Below, in pieces: positions 49,253 to 63,936 of a DNA stretch of 64,000 nt (position 1 is the first letter of the stretch; the number at the start of each line of letters is the position of its first letter). This DNA comes from Malachius bipustulatus (Eukaryota > Arthropoda > Insecta > Coleoptera > Melyridae). A program made the position numbers and the translations under genes. Under the pieces are notes generated by a model. That model made no database searches, had not been told where the DNA came from, and was given only the letters and a program-made list of their open reading frames with translations. Location: NCBI GenBank assembly GCA_910589415.1, contig CAJUUM010000032.1, positions 434,001 through 498,000 of the forward strand, given 5' to 3'.

Positions 49253-49367
49253 TAGTGCGCTGTCAAATGCGTCATCTGCAAACCGGTGACGCGCATGAAC
49301 GGACTGACGGGATTCCCACTGTCCCTACCCACACATCTCAAAGTCGTGGACCATTGTTCGAGCTGGT

Positions 49368-49403
<36 letters not shown>

Positions 49404-49518
49404 TAGTGCGCTGTCAAATGCGTCCTCTGCAAACCGGTGACGCGCATGAACGGACTGACGGGATTCCCACTGTCCCTACCCACACATCTCAAAGTCGTGG
49501 ACCATTGTTCGAGCTGGT

Positions 49519-49554
<36 letters not shown>

Positions 49555-49669
49555 TAGTGTGCTGTCAAATGCGTCCTCTGCAAACCGGTGACGCGCATGA
49601 GCGGACTGACGGGATTCCCACTGTCCCTACCCACCCATCTGAAAGTCGTGGACCATTGTTCGAGCTGGT

Positions 49670-49705
<36 letters not shown>

Positions 49706-49820
49706 TAGTGTGCTGTCAAATGCGTCCTCTGCAAACCGGTGACGTGCATGTACGGACTGACGGGATTCCCACTGTCCCTACCCACCCATCTGAAAATCGT
49801 GGACCATTTTTCGAGCTGGT

Positions 49821-49856
<36 letters not shown>

Positions 49857-50225
49857 TAGTGTGCTGTCAAATGCGTCCTCTGCAAACCGGTGACGCGCAT
49901 GAACGGACTGACGGAATTTCTACTATCCCTACCCACACATCTCAAAGTCGTGGACCATTGTTCGAGCTGGCGTGGGTGAACGGCGGGAGTGACTATGGCT
50001 CTCTTAATAGTGTGCTGTCAAATGCGTCGTCATCCAAGTGGTGACGCGCCGAGATAACGGGCTTGGAAGGCGCAGGCGAACGGCGGGAGTAACTTCGAGT
50101 CTCTTAATAGTGTGCTATCAAATGCGTCCTCCGCAAACCAGTGACGCGCATGAACGGACTGACGGGATTCCCACTATCCCTACCCACACATCTCAAAGTC
50201 GTGGACCATTGTTCGAGCTGGCGTG
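42100..50225 (+). repeat. Large duplication in array 3, copy 1 (offset 10711 bp)
   Basis: The unit series from about 42100 to 50225 reappears at 52811-60936 with constant offset 10711. Shared rare variants include gagtaatcatgac (25310-type, at 42750/53461), gcatgaccgaactgac, the gtgctgtgaaatgcc unit at 43576/54287, and gggaataactatg at 47520/58231. The right end is marked by cgtgggtg versus cgtgagtg at 50226/60937. Confidence 0.85.
42930..44235 (+). repeat. Local tandem duplication, 2 x 653 bp
   Basis: A five-unit block (two short plus three long units, 653 bp) is present twice in a row, about 42930-43582 and 43583-44235; short-unit starts fall at 42950, 43352, 43603 and 44005. The second block opens with gctgtgaaatgcc, where one C is replaced by G. 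The same doubled block is present at about 53641-54946, so it arose before the 10.7-kb duplication. Confidence 0.8.
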
Positions 50226-50477
50226 GGTGAACGGCGGGAGTGACTATGACTCTCTTAATAGTGTGCTGTCAAATGCGTCGTCATCCAAGTGGTGACGCGC
50301 CGAGGTAACGGGCTTGAAAGGCGCGGGCGAACGGCGGGAGTAACTTCGAGTCTCTTAATAGTGTGCTGTCAAATGCATCCTCTGCAAACCGGTGACGCGC
50401 ATGAGCGGACTGACGGGATTCCCACTGTCCCTACCCACACATCTCAAAGTCGTGGACCATTGTTCGAGCTGGTGCGT

Positions 50478-50509
<32 letters not shown>

Positions 50510-50624
50510 TAGTGTGCTGTCAAATGCGTCCTCTGCAAACCGGTGACGCGCATGAACGGACTGACGGGATTCCCACTGTCCCTACCCACTAATCTCAAAG
50601 TCGTGGACATTTGTTCGAGATGAA

Positions 50625-50660
<36 letters not shown>

Positions 50661-50775
50661 TAGTGTGCTGTCAAATGCGTCCTCTGCAAACCGGTGACGC
50701 GCATGAGCGGACTGACGGAATCCCCACTGTCCCTACCCACACATCTCAAAGTCGTGGACCATTGTTCGAGCTGGT

Positions 50776-50811
<36 letters not shown>

Positions 50812-51026
50812 TAGTGCGCTGTCAAATGCCTCGTCATCTAAGTGGTGACGCGCCAAGGTAACGAAGTTGGAAGGCGCGGGCGAACGGCGGGAGTAACTAT
50901 GAGTCTCTTAGTAGTGTGCTGTCAAATGCGTCCTCTACAAACCGGTGACGCGCATGAACGGACTGACGGGATTCCCACTGTCCCTACCCACCCATCTCAA
51001 AGTCGTGGATCATTGTTCGAGCTGGT

Positions 51027-51062
<36 letters not shown>

Positions 51063-51579
51063 TAGTGTGCCGTCAAATGCGTCCTCTGCAAACCGGTGAC
51101 GTGCATGAACGGACTGACGGGATTCCCACTGTCCCTACCCACACATCTCAAAGTCGTGGACCATTGTTCGAGCTGGTGCGGGTAAACGGCGGGAGTAGCT
51201 ATGAGTCTCTTAATAGTGTGCTGTCAAATGCGTCCTCTGCAAACCGGTGACGCGCATGAACGGACTGACGGAATTTCCACTATCCCTACCCACACATCTC
51301 AAAGTCGTGGACCATTGTTCGAGCTGGCGTGGGTGAACGGCGGGAGTGACTATGACTCTCTTAATATTGTGCTGTCAAATGCGTCGTCATCCAACTGGTG
51401 ACGCGCCGAGGTAACGGGCTTGGAAGGCGCGGGCGAACGGCGGGAGTAACTTCGAGTCTCTTAATAGTGTGCTGTCAAATGCATCCTCTGCAAACCGGTG
51501 ACGCGCATGAGCGGACTGACGGGATTCCCACTGTCCCTACCCACACATCTCAAAGTCGTGGACCATTGTTCGAGCTGGT

Positions 51580-51615
<36 letters not shown>

Positions 51616-51730
51616 TAGTGTGCTGTCAAATGCGTCCTCTGCAAACCGGTGACGCGCATGAACGGACTGACGGGATTCCCACTGTCCCCACCCACTAATC
51701 TCAAAGTCGTGGACATTTGTTCGAGATGAA

Positions 51731-51766
<36 letters not shown>

Positions 51767-51881
51767 TAGTGTGCTGTCAAATGCGTCCTCTGCAAACCGG
51801 TGACGCGCATGAGCGTACTGACGGAATCCCCACTGTCCCTACCCACACATCTCAAAGTCGTGGACCATTTTCCGAGCTGGT

Positions 51882-51917
<36 letters not shown>

Positions 51918-52032
51918 TAGTGCGCTGTCAAATACGTCCTCTGCAAACCGGTGACGCGCATGAACGGACTGACGGGATTCCCACTGTCCCTACCCACACA
52001 TCTCAAATTCGTGGACCATTGTTCGGGCTGGT

Positions 52033-52068
<36 letters not shown>

Positions 52069-52810
52069 TAGTGTGCTGTCAAATGCGTCCTCTGCAAATC
52101 AGTGACGCGCATGAGCGGACTGACGGGATTCTTACTGTCCCTACCCACACATCTCAAAGTCGTGGACCATTGTTCGAGCTGGTGCGGGTAAACGGAGGGA
52201 GTAACTATGACTCTCTTAATAGTGCGCTGTCAAATGCCTCGTCATCCAAGTGGTGACGCGCCAAGGTAACGAAGTTGGAAGGCGCGGGCGAACGGCGGGA
52301 GTAACTATGACTCTCTTAATAGTGTGCTGTCAAATGCGTCCTCTGCAAACCGGTGACGCGCATGAGCGGACTGACGGAATCCCCACTGTCCCTACCCACA
52401 CATCTCAAAGTCGTGGACCATTGTTCGAGCTGGTGCGGGTAAACGGTGGGAGTAACTATGACTCTCTTAATAGTGCGCTGTCAAATGCCTCGTCATCCAA
52501 GTGGTGACGCGCCAAGGTAACAAAGTTGGAAGGCGCGGGCGAACGGCGGGAGTAACTATGAGTCTCTTAGTAGTGTGCTGTCAAATGCGTCCTCTACAAA
52601 CCGGTGACGCGCATGAACGGACTGACGGGATTCCCACTGTCCCTACCCACACATCTCAAAGTCGTGGACCATTGTTCGAGCTGGTGCGGGTAAACGGCGG
52701 GAGTAACTATGACCCTCTTAATAGTGTGCTGTCAAATGCGTCCTCTGCAAACCGGTGACGCGCATGAGCGGACTGACGGGATTCTTACTTTCCCTACCCA
52801 CACATCTCAG

Positions 52811-52836
52811 AGTCGTGGACCATTGTTCGAGCTGGT

Positions 52837-52872
<36 letters not shown>

Positions 52873-52987
52873 TAGTGTGCTGTCAAATGCGTCCTCTGCA
52901 AACCGGTGACGCGCATGAACGGACTGACGGGATTCCCACTGTCCCTACCCACTAATCTCAAAGTCGTGGACATTAGTTCGAGCTGGT

Positions 52988-53023
<36 letters not shown>

Positions 53024-53138
53024 TAGTGTGCTGTCAAATGCGTCCTCTGCAAACCGGTGTTGCGCATGAGCGGACTGACGGGATTCCCACTGTCCCTACC
53101 CACCCATCTGAAAGTCGTGGACCATTGTTCGAGCTGGT

Positions 53139-53174
<36 letters not shown>

Positions 53175-53293
53175 TAGTGCGCTGTCAAATGCGTCCTCTG
53201 CAAACCGGTGACGCGCATGAACGGACTGACGGGATTCCCACTGTCCCTACCCACACATCTCAAAGTCGTGGACCATTGTTCGAGCTGGTGCGA

Positions 53294-53325
<32 letters not shown>

Positions 53326-53591
53326 TAGTGTGCTGTCAAATGCGTCCTCTGCAAACCGGTGACGCGCATGAACGGACTGACGGGATTCCCACTGTCCCTA
53401 CCCACTAATCTCAAAGTCGTGGACATTTGTTCGAGATGAAGCGGGTAAACGGCGGGAGTAATCATGACTCTCTTAATAGTGTGCTGTCAAATGCGTCCTC
53501 TGCAAACCGGTGACGCGCATGACCGAACTGACGGGATTCTTACTGTCCCTGCCCACACATCTCAAAGTCGTGGACCATTGTTCGAGCTGGT

Positions 53592-53627
<36 letters not shown>

Positions 53628-53842
53628 TAGTGCGCTGTCAAATGCCTCGTCATCCAAGTAGTGACGCGCCAAGGTAACGAAGTTGGAAGGCGCGGGCGAT
53701 CGGCGGGAGTAACTATGAGTCTCATAGTAGTGTGCTGTCAAATGCGTCCTCTACAAACCGGTGACGCGCATGAACGGACTGACGGGATTCCCACTGTCCC
53801 TACCCACACATCTCAAAGTCGTGGACCATTGTTCGAGCTGGT

Positions 53843-53878
<36 letters not shown>

Positions 53879-54248
53879 TAGTGTGCTGTCAAATGCGTCC
53901 TCTGCAAACCGGTGACGCGCATGAACGGACTGACGGAATTTCCACTATCCCTACCCACACATCTCAAAGTCGTGGACCATTGTTCGAGCTGGCGTGGGTG
54001 AACGGCGGGAGTGACTATGACTCTCTTAATATTGTGCTGTCAAATGCGTCGGCATCCAACTGGTGACGCGCCGAGGTAACGGGCTTGGAAGGCGCGGGCG
54101 AACGGCGGGAGTAACTTCGAGTCTCTTAATAGTGTGCTGTCAAATGCATCCTCTGCAAACCGGTGACGTGCATGAGCGGACTGACGGTATTCCCACTGTC
54201 CCTACCCACACATCTCAAAGTCGTGGACCATTGTTCGAGCTGGTGCGT

Positions 54249-54280
<32 letters not shown>

Positions 54281-54495
54281 TAGTGCGCTGTGAAATGCCT
54301 CGTCATCCAAGTAGTGACGCGCCAAGGTAACGAAGTTGGAAGGCGCGGGCGATCGGCGGGAGTAACTATGAGTCTCTTAGTAGTGTGCTGTCAAATGCGT
54401 CCTCTACAAACCGGTGACGCGCATGAACGGACTGACGGGATTCCCACTGTCCCTACCCACACATCTCAAAGTCGTGGACCATTGTTCGAGCTGGT

Positions 54496-54531
<36 letters not shown>

Positions 54532-54897
54532 TAGTGTGCTGTCAAATGCGTCCTCTGCAAACCGGTGACGCGCATGAACGGACTGACGGAATTTCCACTA
54601 TCCCTACCCACACATCTCAAAGTCGTGGACCATTGTTCGAGCTGGCGTGGGTGAACGGCGGGAGTGACTATGACTCTCTTAATATTGTGCTGTCAAATGC
54701 GTCGGCATCCAACTGGTGACGCGCCGAGGTAACGGGCTTGGAAGGCGCGGGCGAACGGCGGGAGTAACTTCGAGTCTCTTAATAGTGTGCTGTCAAATGC
54801 ATCCTCTGCAAACCGGTGACGTGCATGAGCGGACTGACGGTATTCCCACTGTCCCTACCCACACATCTCAAAGTCGTGGACCATTGTTCGAGCTGGT

Positions 54898-54933
<36 letters not shown>

Positions 54934-55048
54934 TAGTGTGCTGTCAAATGCGTCCTCTGCAAACCGGTGACGCGCATGAACGGACTGACGGGATTCCCAC
55001 TGTCCCTACCCACTTATCTCAAAGTCGTGGACATTTGTTCGAGATGAA

Positions 55049-55084
<36 letters not shown>

Positions 55085-55199
55085 TAGTGTGCTGTCAAAT
55101 GCGTCCTCTGCAAACCGGTGACGCGCATGAGCGGACTGACGGAATCCCCACTGTCCCTACCCACACATCTCAAAGTCGTGGACCATTGTTCGAGCTGGT

Positions 55200-55235
<36 letters not shown>

Positions 55236-55350
55236 TAGTGCGCTGTCAAATGCGTCCTCTGCAAACCGGTAACGCGCATGAACGGACTGACGGGATTCCC
55301 ACTGTCCCTACCCACACATCTCAAAGTCGTGGACCATTGTTCGAGCTGGT

Positions 55351-55386
<36 letters not shown>

Positions 55387-55506
55387 ACGTGTGCTGTCAA
55401 ATGCGTCCTCTGCAAACCGGTGACGCGCATGAGCGGACTGACGGGATTCTTACTGTCCCTACCCACACATCTCAAAGTCGTGGACCATTGTTCGAGCTGG
55501 TGCGGA

Positions 55507-55537
<31 letters not shown>

Positions 55538-55752
55538 TAGTGCGCTGTCAAATGCCTCGTCATCCAAGTGGTGACGCGCCAAGGTAACGAAGTTGGAAGG
55601 CGCGGGCGAACGGCGGGAGTAACTATGAGTCTCTTAATAGTGTGCTGTCAAATGCGTCCTCTACAAACCGGTGACGCGCATGAACGGACTGACGGGATTC
55701 CCACTGTCCCTACCCACCCATCTGAAAGTCGTGGACCATTGTTCGAGCTGGT

Positions 55753-55788
<36 letters not shown>

Positions 55789-55903
55789 CAGTGTGCTGTC
55801 AAATGCGTCCTCTGCAAACCGGTGACGCGCATGAGCGGACTGACGGAATCCCCACTGTCCCTACCCACACATCTCAAAGTCGTGGACCATTGTTCGAGCT
55901 GGT

Positions 55904-55939
<36 letters not shown>

Positions 55940-56054
55940 TAGTGCGCTGTCAAATGCGTCCTCTGCAAACCGGTGACGCGCATGAACGGACTGACGGGAT
56001 TCCCACTGTCCCTACCCACACATCTCAAAGTCGTGGACCATTGTTCGAGCTGGT

Positions 56055-56090
<36 letters not shown>

Positions 56091-56205
56091 TAGTGCGCTG
56101 TCAAATGCGTCCTCTGCAAACCGGTGACGCGCATGAACGGACTGACGGGATTCCCACTGTCCCTACTCACACATCTCAAAGTCGTGGACCATTGTTCGAG
56201 CTGGT

Positions 56206-56241
<36 letters not shown>

Positions 56242-56356
56242 TAGTGTGCTGTCAAATGCGTCCTCTGCAAACCGGTGGCGCGCATGAGCGGACTGACGGG
56301 ATTCCCACTGTCCCTACCCACCCATCTGAAAGTCGTGGACCATTGTTCGAGCTGGT

Positions 56357-56392
<36 letters not shown>

Positions 56393-56507
56393 TAGTGTGC
56401 TGTCAAATGCGTCCTCTGCAAACCGGTGACGCGCATGAACGGACTGACGGAATTCCCACTGTCCCTACCCACACATCTCAAAGTCGTGGACCATTGTTCG
56501 AGCTGGT

Positions 56508-56542
<35 letters not shown>

Positions 56543-56658
56543 TTAGTGTGCTGTCAAATGCGTCCTCTGCAAACCGGTGACGCGCATGAACGGACTGACG
56601 GGATTCCCACTGTCCCTACCCACTAATCTCAAAGTCGTGGACATTAGTTCGAGCTGGT

Positions 56659-56694
<36 letters not shown>

Positions 56695-56809
56695 TAGTGT
56701 GCTGTCAAATGCGTCCTCTGCAAACCGGTGGCGCGCATGAGCGGACTGACGGGATTCCCACTGTCCCTACCCACCCATCTGAAAGTCGTGGACCATTGTT
56801 CGAGCTGGT

Positions 56810-56845
<36 letters not shown>

Positions 56846-56960
56846 TAGTGCGCTGTCAAATGCGTCCTCTGCAAACCGGTGACGCGCATGAACGGACTGA
56901 CGGGATTCCCACTGTCCCTACCCACACATCTCAAAGTCGTGGACCATTGTTCGAGCTGGT

Positions 56961-56996
<36 letters not shown>

Positions 56997-57111
56997 TAGT
57001 GTGCTGTCAAATGCGTCCTCTGCAAACCGGTGACGCGCATGAACGGACTGACGGGATTCCCACTGTCCCTACCCACTAATCTCAAAGTCGTGGACATTAG
57101 TTCGAGCTGAA

Positions 57112-57147
<36 letters not shown>

Positions 57148-57262
57148 TAGTGTGCTGTCAAATGCGTCCTCTGCAAACCGGTGACGCGCATGACCGAACT
57201 GACGGGATTCTTACTGTCCCTGCCCACACATCTCAAAGTCGTGGACCATTGTTCGAGCTGGT

Positions 57263-57298
<36 letters not shown>

Positions 57299-57513
57299 TA
57301 GTGCGCTGTCAAATGCCTCGTCATCCAAGTGGTGACGCGCCAAGGTAACGAAGTTGGAAGGCGCGGGCGAACGGCGGGAGTAACTATGAGTCTCTTAGTA
57401 GTGTGCTGTCAAATGCATCCTCTACAAACCGGTGACGCGCATGAACGGACTGACGGGATTTCCACTGTCCCTACCCACACATCTCAAAGTCGTGGACCAT
57501 TGTTCGAGCTGGT

Positions 57514-57549
<36 letters not shown>

Positions 57550-57815
57550 TAGTGTGCTGTCAAATGCGTCCTCTGCAAACCGGTGACGCGCATGAGCGGA
57601 CTGACGGGATTCTTACTGTCCCTACCTACACATCTCAGAGTCGTGGACCATTGTTCGAGCTGGTGCGGGTGAACGGCGGGAGTAACTATGACTCTCTTAA
57701 TAGTGTGCTGTCAAATGCGTCCTCTGCAAACCGGTGACGTGCATGAACGGACTGACGGGATTCCCACTGTCCCTACCCACCCATCTGAAAGTCGTGGACC
57801 ATTTTTCGAGCTGGT

Positions 57816-57851
<36 letters not shown>

Positions 57852-58368
57852 TAGTGTGCTGTCAAATGCGTCCTCTGCAAACCGGTGACGTGCATGAACG
57901 GACTGACGGAATTTCCACTATCCCTACCCACACATCTCAAAGTCGTGGACCATTGTTCGAGCTGGCGTGGGTGAACGGCGGGAGTGACTATGACTCTCTT
58001 AATAGTGTGCTGTCAAATGCGTCGTCATCCAAGTGGTGACGCGCCGAGGTAACGGGCTTGGAAGGCGCGGGCGAACGGCGGGAGTAACTTCGAGTCTCTT
58101 AATAGTGTGCTGTCAAATGCATCCTCTGCAAACCGGTGACGCGCATGAGCGGACTGACGGGATTCCCACTGTCCCTACCCACACATCTCAAAGTCGTGGA
58201 CCATTGTTCGAGCTGGTGCGGGTAAACGGCGGGAATAACTATGACTCTCTTAATAGTGTGCTGTCAAATTCGTCCTCTGCAAACCGGTGACGCGCATGAA
58301 CGGACTGACGGGATTCCCACTGTTCCTACCCACTAATCTCAAAGTCGTGGACATTTGTTCGAGATGAA

Positions 58369-58404
<36 letters not shown>

Positions 58405-58519
58405 TAGTGTGCTGTCAAATGCGTCCTCTACAAATCGGTGACGCGAATGAGCGGACTGACGGGATTCTTACTGTCCCTACCCACACATCTCAAAGTCGTG
58501 GACCATTGTTCGAGCTGGT

Positions 58520-58555
<36 letters not shown>

Positions 58556-58670
58556 TAGTGCGCTGTCAAATGCGTCCTCTACAAACCGGTGACGCGCATG
58601 AACGGACTGACGGGATTCCCACTGTCCCTACCCACACATCTCAAAGTCGTGGACCATTGTTCGAGCTGGT

Positions 58671-58706
<36 letters not shown>

Positions 58707-59072
58707 TAGTGTGCTGTCAAATGCGTCCTCTGCAAACCGATGACGCGCATGAACGGACTGACGGAATTTCCACTATCCTTACCCACACATCTCAAAGTCG
58801 TGGACCATTGTTCGAGCTGGCGTGGGTGAACGGCGGGAGTGACTATGACTCTCTTAATATTGTGCTGTCAAATGCGTCGTCATCTAACTGGTGACGCGCC
58901 GAGGTAACGGGCTTGGAAGGCGCGGGCGAACGGCGGGAGTAACTTCGAGTCTCTTAATAGTGTGCTGTCAAATGCATCCTCTGCAAACCGGTGACGTCCA
59001 TGAGCGGACTGACGGTATTCCCACTGTCCCTACCCACACATCTCAAAGTCGTGGACCATTGTTCGAGCTGGT

Positions 59073-59108
<36 letters not shown>

Positions 59109-59223
59109 TAGTGTGCTGTCAAATGCGTCCTCTGCAAACCGGTGACGCGCATGAACGGACTGACGGGATTCCCACTGTCCCTACCCACTTATCTCAAAGT
59201 CGTGGACATTTGTTCGAGATGAA

Positions 59224-59259
<36 letters not shown>

Positions 59260-59374
59260 TAGTGTGCTGTCAAATGCGTCCTCTGCACACCGGTGACGCG
59301 CATGAGCGGACTGACGGAATCCCCACTGTCCCTACCCACACATCTCAAAGTCGTGGACCATTGTTCGAGCTGGT

Positions 59375-59410
<36 letters not shown>

Positions 59411-59525
59411 TAGTGCGCTGTCAAATGCGTCCTCTGCAAACCGGTGACGCGCATGAGCGGACTGACGGGATTCTTACTGTCCCTACCCACACATCTCAAA
59501 GTCGTGGACCATTGTTCGAGCTGGT

Positions 59526-59561
<36 letters not shown>

Positions 59562-59776
59562 TAGTGCGCTGTCAAATGCCTCGTCATCCAAGTGGTGACG
59601 CGCCAAGGTAACGAAGTTGGAAGGCGCGGGCGAACGGCGGGAGTAACTATGAGTCTCTTAATAGTGTGCTGTCAAATGCGTCCTCTACAAACCGGTGACG
59701 CGCATGAACGGACTGACGGGATTCCCACTGTCCCTACCCACCCATCTCAAAGTCGTGGACCATTGTTCGAGCTGGT

Positions 59777-59812
<36 letters not shown>

Positions 59813-59927
59813 TAGTGTGCTGTCAAATGCGTCCTCTGCAAACCGGTGACGCGCATGAGCGGACTGACGGAATCCCCACTGTCCCTACCCACACATCTCA
59901 AAGTCGTGGACCATTGTTCGAGCTGGT

Positions 59928-59963
<36 letters not shown>

Positions 59964-60078
59964 TAGTGCGCTGTCAAATGCGTCATCTGCAAACCGGTGA
60001 CGCGCATGAACGGACTGACGGGATTCCCACTGTCCCTACCCACACATCTCAAAGTCGTGGACCATTGTTCGAGCTGGT

Positions 60079-60114
<36 letters not shown>

Positions 60115-60229
60115 TAGTGCGCTGTCAAATGCGTCCTCTGCAAACCGGTGACGCGCATGAACGGACTGACGGGATTCCCACTGTCCCTACCCACACATCT
60201 CAAAGTCGTGGACCATTGTTCGAGCTGGT

Positions 60230-60265
<36 letters not shown>

Positions 60266-60380
60266 TAGTGTGCTGTCAAATGCGTCCTCTGCAAACCGGT
60301 GACGCGCATGAGCGGACTGACGGGATTCCCACTGTCCCTACCCACCCATCTGAAAGTCGTGGACCATTGTTCGAGCTGGT

Positions 60381-60416
<36 letters not shown>

Positions 60417-60531
60417 TAGTGTGCTGTCAAATGCGTCCTCTGCAAACCGGTGACGTGCATGTACGGACTGACGGGATTCCCACTGTCCCTACCCACCCAT
60501 CTGAAAATCGTGGACCATTTTTCGAGCTGGT

Positions 60532-60567
<36 letters not shown>

Positions 60568-60936
60568 TAGTGTGCTGTCAAATGCGTCCTCTGCAAACCG
60601 GTGACGCGCATGAACGGACTGACGGAATTTCTACTATCCCTACCCACACATCTCAAAGTCGTGGACCATTGTTCGAGCTGGCGTGGGTGAACGGCGGGAG
60701 TGACTATGGCTCTCTTAATAGTGTGCTGTCAAATGCGTCGTCATCCAAGTGGTGACGCGCCGAGATAACGGGCTTGGAAGGCGCAGGCGAACGGCGGGAG
60801 TAACTTCGAGTCTCTTAATAGTGTGCTATCAAATGCGTCCTCCGCAAACCAGTGACGCGCATGAACGGACTGACGGGATTCCCACTATCCCTACCCACAC
60901 ATCTCAAAGTCGTGGACCATTGTTCGAGCTGGCGTG
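52811..60936 (+). repeat. Large duplication in array 3, copy 2
   Basis: Counterpart of 42100-50225. Just after its end a short unit is missing (offset falls to 10611, a 100-bp loss near 60940), and similarity then continues at lower identity. This records a deletion of exactly one 100-bp unit. Confidence 0.82.
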
Positions 60937-61084
60937 AGTGAACGGCGGGAGAAACTATGACTCTCTTAATAGTGTGCTGTCAAATGCATCCTCTGCAAAC
61001 CGGTGACCCGCATGAGCGGACTGACGGGATTCCCACTGTCCCTACCCACACATCTCAAAGTCGTGGACCATTGTTCGAGCTGGT

Positions 61085-61120
<36 letters not shown>

Positions 61121-61235
61121 TAGTGTGCTGTCAAATGCGTCCTCTGCAAACCGGTGACGCGCATGAACGGACTGACGGGATTCCCACTGTCCCTACCCAC
61201 TAATCTCAAAGTCGTGGACATTTGTTCGAGATGAA

Positions 61236-61271
<36 letters not shown>

Positions 61272-61386
61272 TAGTGTGCTGTCAAATGCGTCCTCTGCAA
61301 ACCGGTGACGCGCATGAGCGGACTGACGGAATCCCCACTGTCCCTACCCACACATCTCAAAGTCGTGGACCATTGTTCGAGCTGGT

Positions 61387-61422
<36 letters not shown>

Positions 61423-61537
61423 TAGTGCGCTGTCAAAAGCGTCCTCTGCAAACCGGTGACGCGCATGAACGGACTGACGGGATTCCCATTGTCCCTACCC
61501 ACACATCTCAAAGTCGTGGACCATTGTTCGAGCTGGT

Positions 61538-61573
<36 letters not shown>

Positions 61574-61688
61574 TAGTGTGCTGTCAAATGCGTCCTCTGC
61601 AAATCGGTGACGCGCATGAGCGGACTGACGGGATTCTTACTGTCCCTACCCACACATCTCAAAGTCGTGGACCATTGTTCGAGCTGGT

Positions 61689-61724
<36 letters not shown>

Positions 61725-61839
61725 TAGTGCGCTGTCAAATGCGTCCTCTACAAACCGGTGACGCGCATGAACGGACTGACGGGATTCCCACTGTCCCTAC
61801 CCACACATCTCAAAGTCGTGGACCATTGTTCGAGCTGGT

Positions 61840-61875
<36 letters not shown>

Positions 61876-61990
61876 TAGTGTGCTGTCAAATGCGTCCTCT
61901 GCAAACCGGTGACGCGCATGAGCGGACTGACGGGATTCTTACTGTCCCTACCCACACATCTCAAAGTCGTGGACCATTGTTCGAGCTGGT

Positions 61991-62026
<36 letters not shown>

Positions 62027-62241
62027 TAGTGCGCTGTCAAATGCCTCGTCATCCAAGTGGTGACGCGCCAAGGTAACGAAGTTGGAAGGCGCGGGCGAAC
62101 GGCGGGAGTAACTATGACTCTCTTAATAGTGTGCTGTCAAATGCGTCCTCTGCAAACCGGTGACGCGCATGAGCGGACTGACGGGATTCTTACTGTCCCT
62201 ACCCACACATCTCAGAGTCGTGGACCATTGTTCGAGCTGGT

Positions 62242-62277
<36 letters not shown>

Positions 62278-62492
62278 TAGTGCGCTGTCAAATGCCTCGT
62301 CATCCAAGTGGTGACGCGCCAAGGTAACGAAATTGGAAGGCACGGGCGAACGGCGGGAGTAACTATGAGTCTCTTAATAGTGTGCTGTCAAATGCGTCCT
62401 CTACAAACCGGTGACGCGCATGAACGGACTGACGGGATTCCCACTGTCCCTACCCACCCATCTGAAAATCGTGGACCATTTTTCGAGCTGGT

Positions 62493-62528
<36 letters not shown>

Positions 62529-63045
62529 TAGTGTGCTGTCAAATGCGTCCTCTGCAAACCGGTGACGTGCATGAACGGACTGACGGAATTTCCACTATCC
62601 CTACCCACACATCTCAAAGTCGTGGACCATTGTTCGAGCTGGCGTGGGTGAACGGCGGGAGTGACTATGACTCTCTTAATAGTGTGCTGTCAAATGCGTC
62701 GTCATCCAAGTGGTGACGCGCCGAGGTAACGGGCTTGGAAGGCGCGGGCGAACGGCGGGAGTAACTTCGAGTCTCTTAATAGTGTGCTGTCAAATGCATC
62801 CTCTGCAAACCGGTGACGCGCATGAGCGGACTGACGGGATTCCCACTGTCCCTACCCACACATCTCAAAGTCGTGGACCATTGTTCGAGCTGGTGCGGGT
62901 AAACGGCGGGAATAACTATGACTCTCTTAATAGTGTGCTGTCAAATTCGTCCTCTGCAAACCGGTGACGCGCATGAACGGACTGACGGGATTCCCACTGT
63001 TCCTACCCACTAATCTCAAAGTCGTGGACATTTGTTCGAGATGAA

Positions 63046-63081
<36 letters not shown>

Positions 63082-63196
63082 TAGTGTGCTGTCAAATGCG
63101 TCCTCTACAAATCGGTGACGCGAATGAGCGGACTGACGGGATTCTTACTGTCCCTACCCACACATCTCAAAGTCGTGGACCATTGTTCGAGCTGGT

Positions 63197-63232
<36 letters not shown>

Positions 63233-63347
63233 TAGTGCGCTGTCAAATGCGTCCTCTACAAACCGGTGACGCGCATGAACGGACTGACGGGATTCCCACT
63301 GTCCCTACCCACACATCTCAAAGTCGTGGACCATTGTTCGAGCTGGT

Positions 63348-63383
<36 letters not shown>

Positions 63384-63749
63384 TAGTGTGCTGTCAAATG
63401 CGTCCTCTGCAAACCGATGACGCGCATGAACGGACTGACGGGATTCTTACTGTCCCTACCCACACATCTCAAAGTCGTGGACCATTGTTCGAGCTGGTGC
63501 GGGTAAACGGCAGGAGTAACTATGACTCTCTTAATAGTGCGCTGTCAAATGCCTCGTCATCCAAGTGGTGACGCGCCAAGGTAACGAAGTTGGAAGGCGC
63601 GGGCGAACGGCGGGAGTAACTATGAGTCTCTTAATAGTGTGCTGTCAAATGCGTCCTCTACAAACCGGTGACGCGCATGAACGGACTGACGGGATTCCCA
63701 CTGTCCCTACCCACCCATCTGAAAGTCGTGGACCATTGTTCGAGCTGGT

Positions 63750-63785
<36 letters not shown>

Positions 63786-63900
63786 TAGTGTGCTGTCAAA
63801 TGCGTCCTCTGCAAACCGGTGACGCGCATGAGCGGACTGACGGAATCCCCACTGTCCCTACCCACACATCTCAAAGTCGTGGACCATTGTTCGAGCTGGT

Positions 63901-63936
<36 letters not shown>

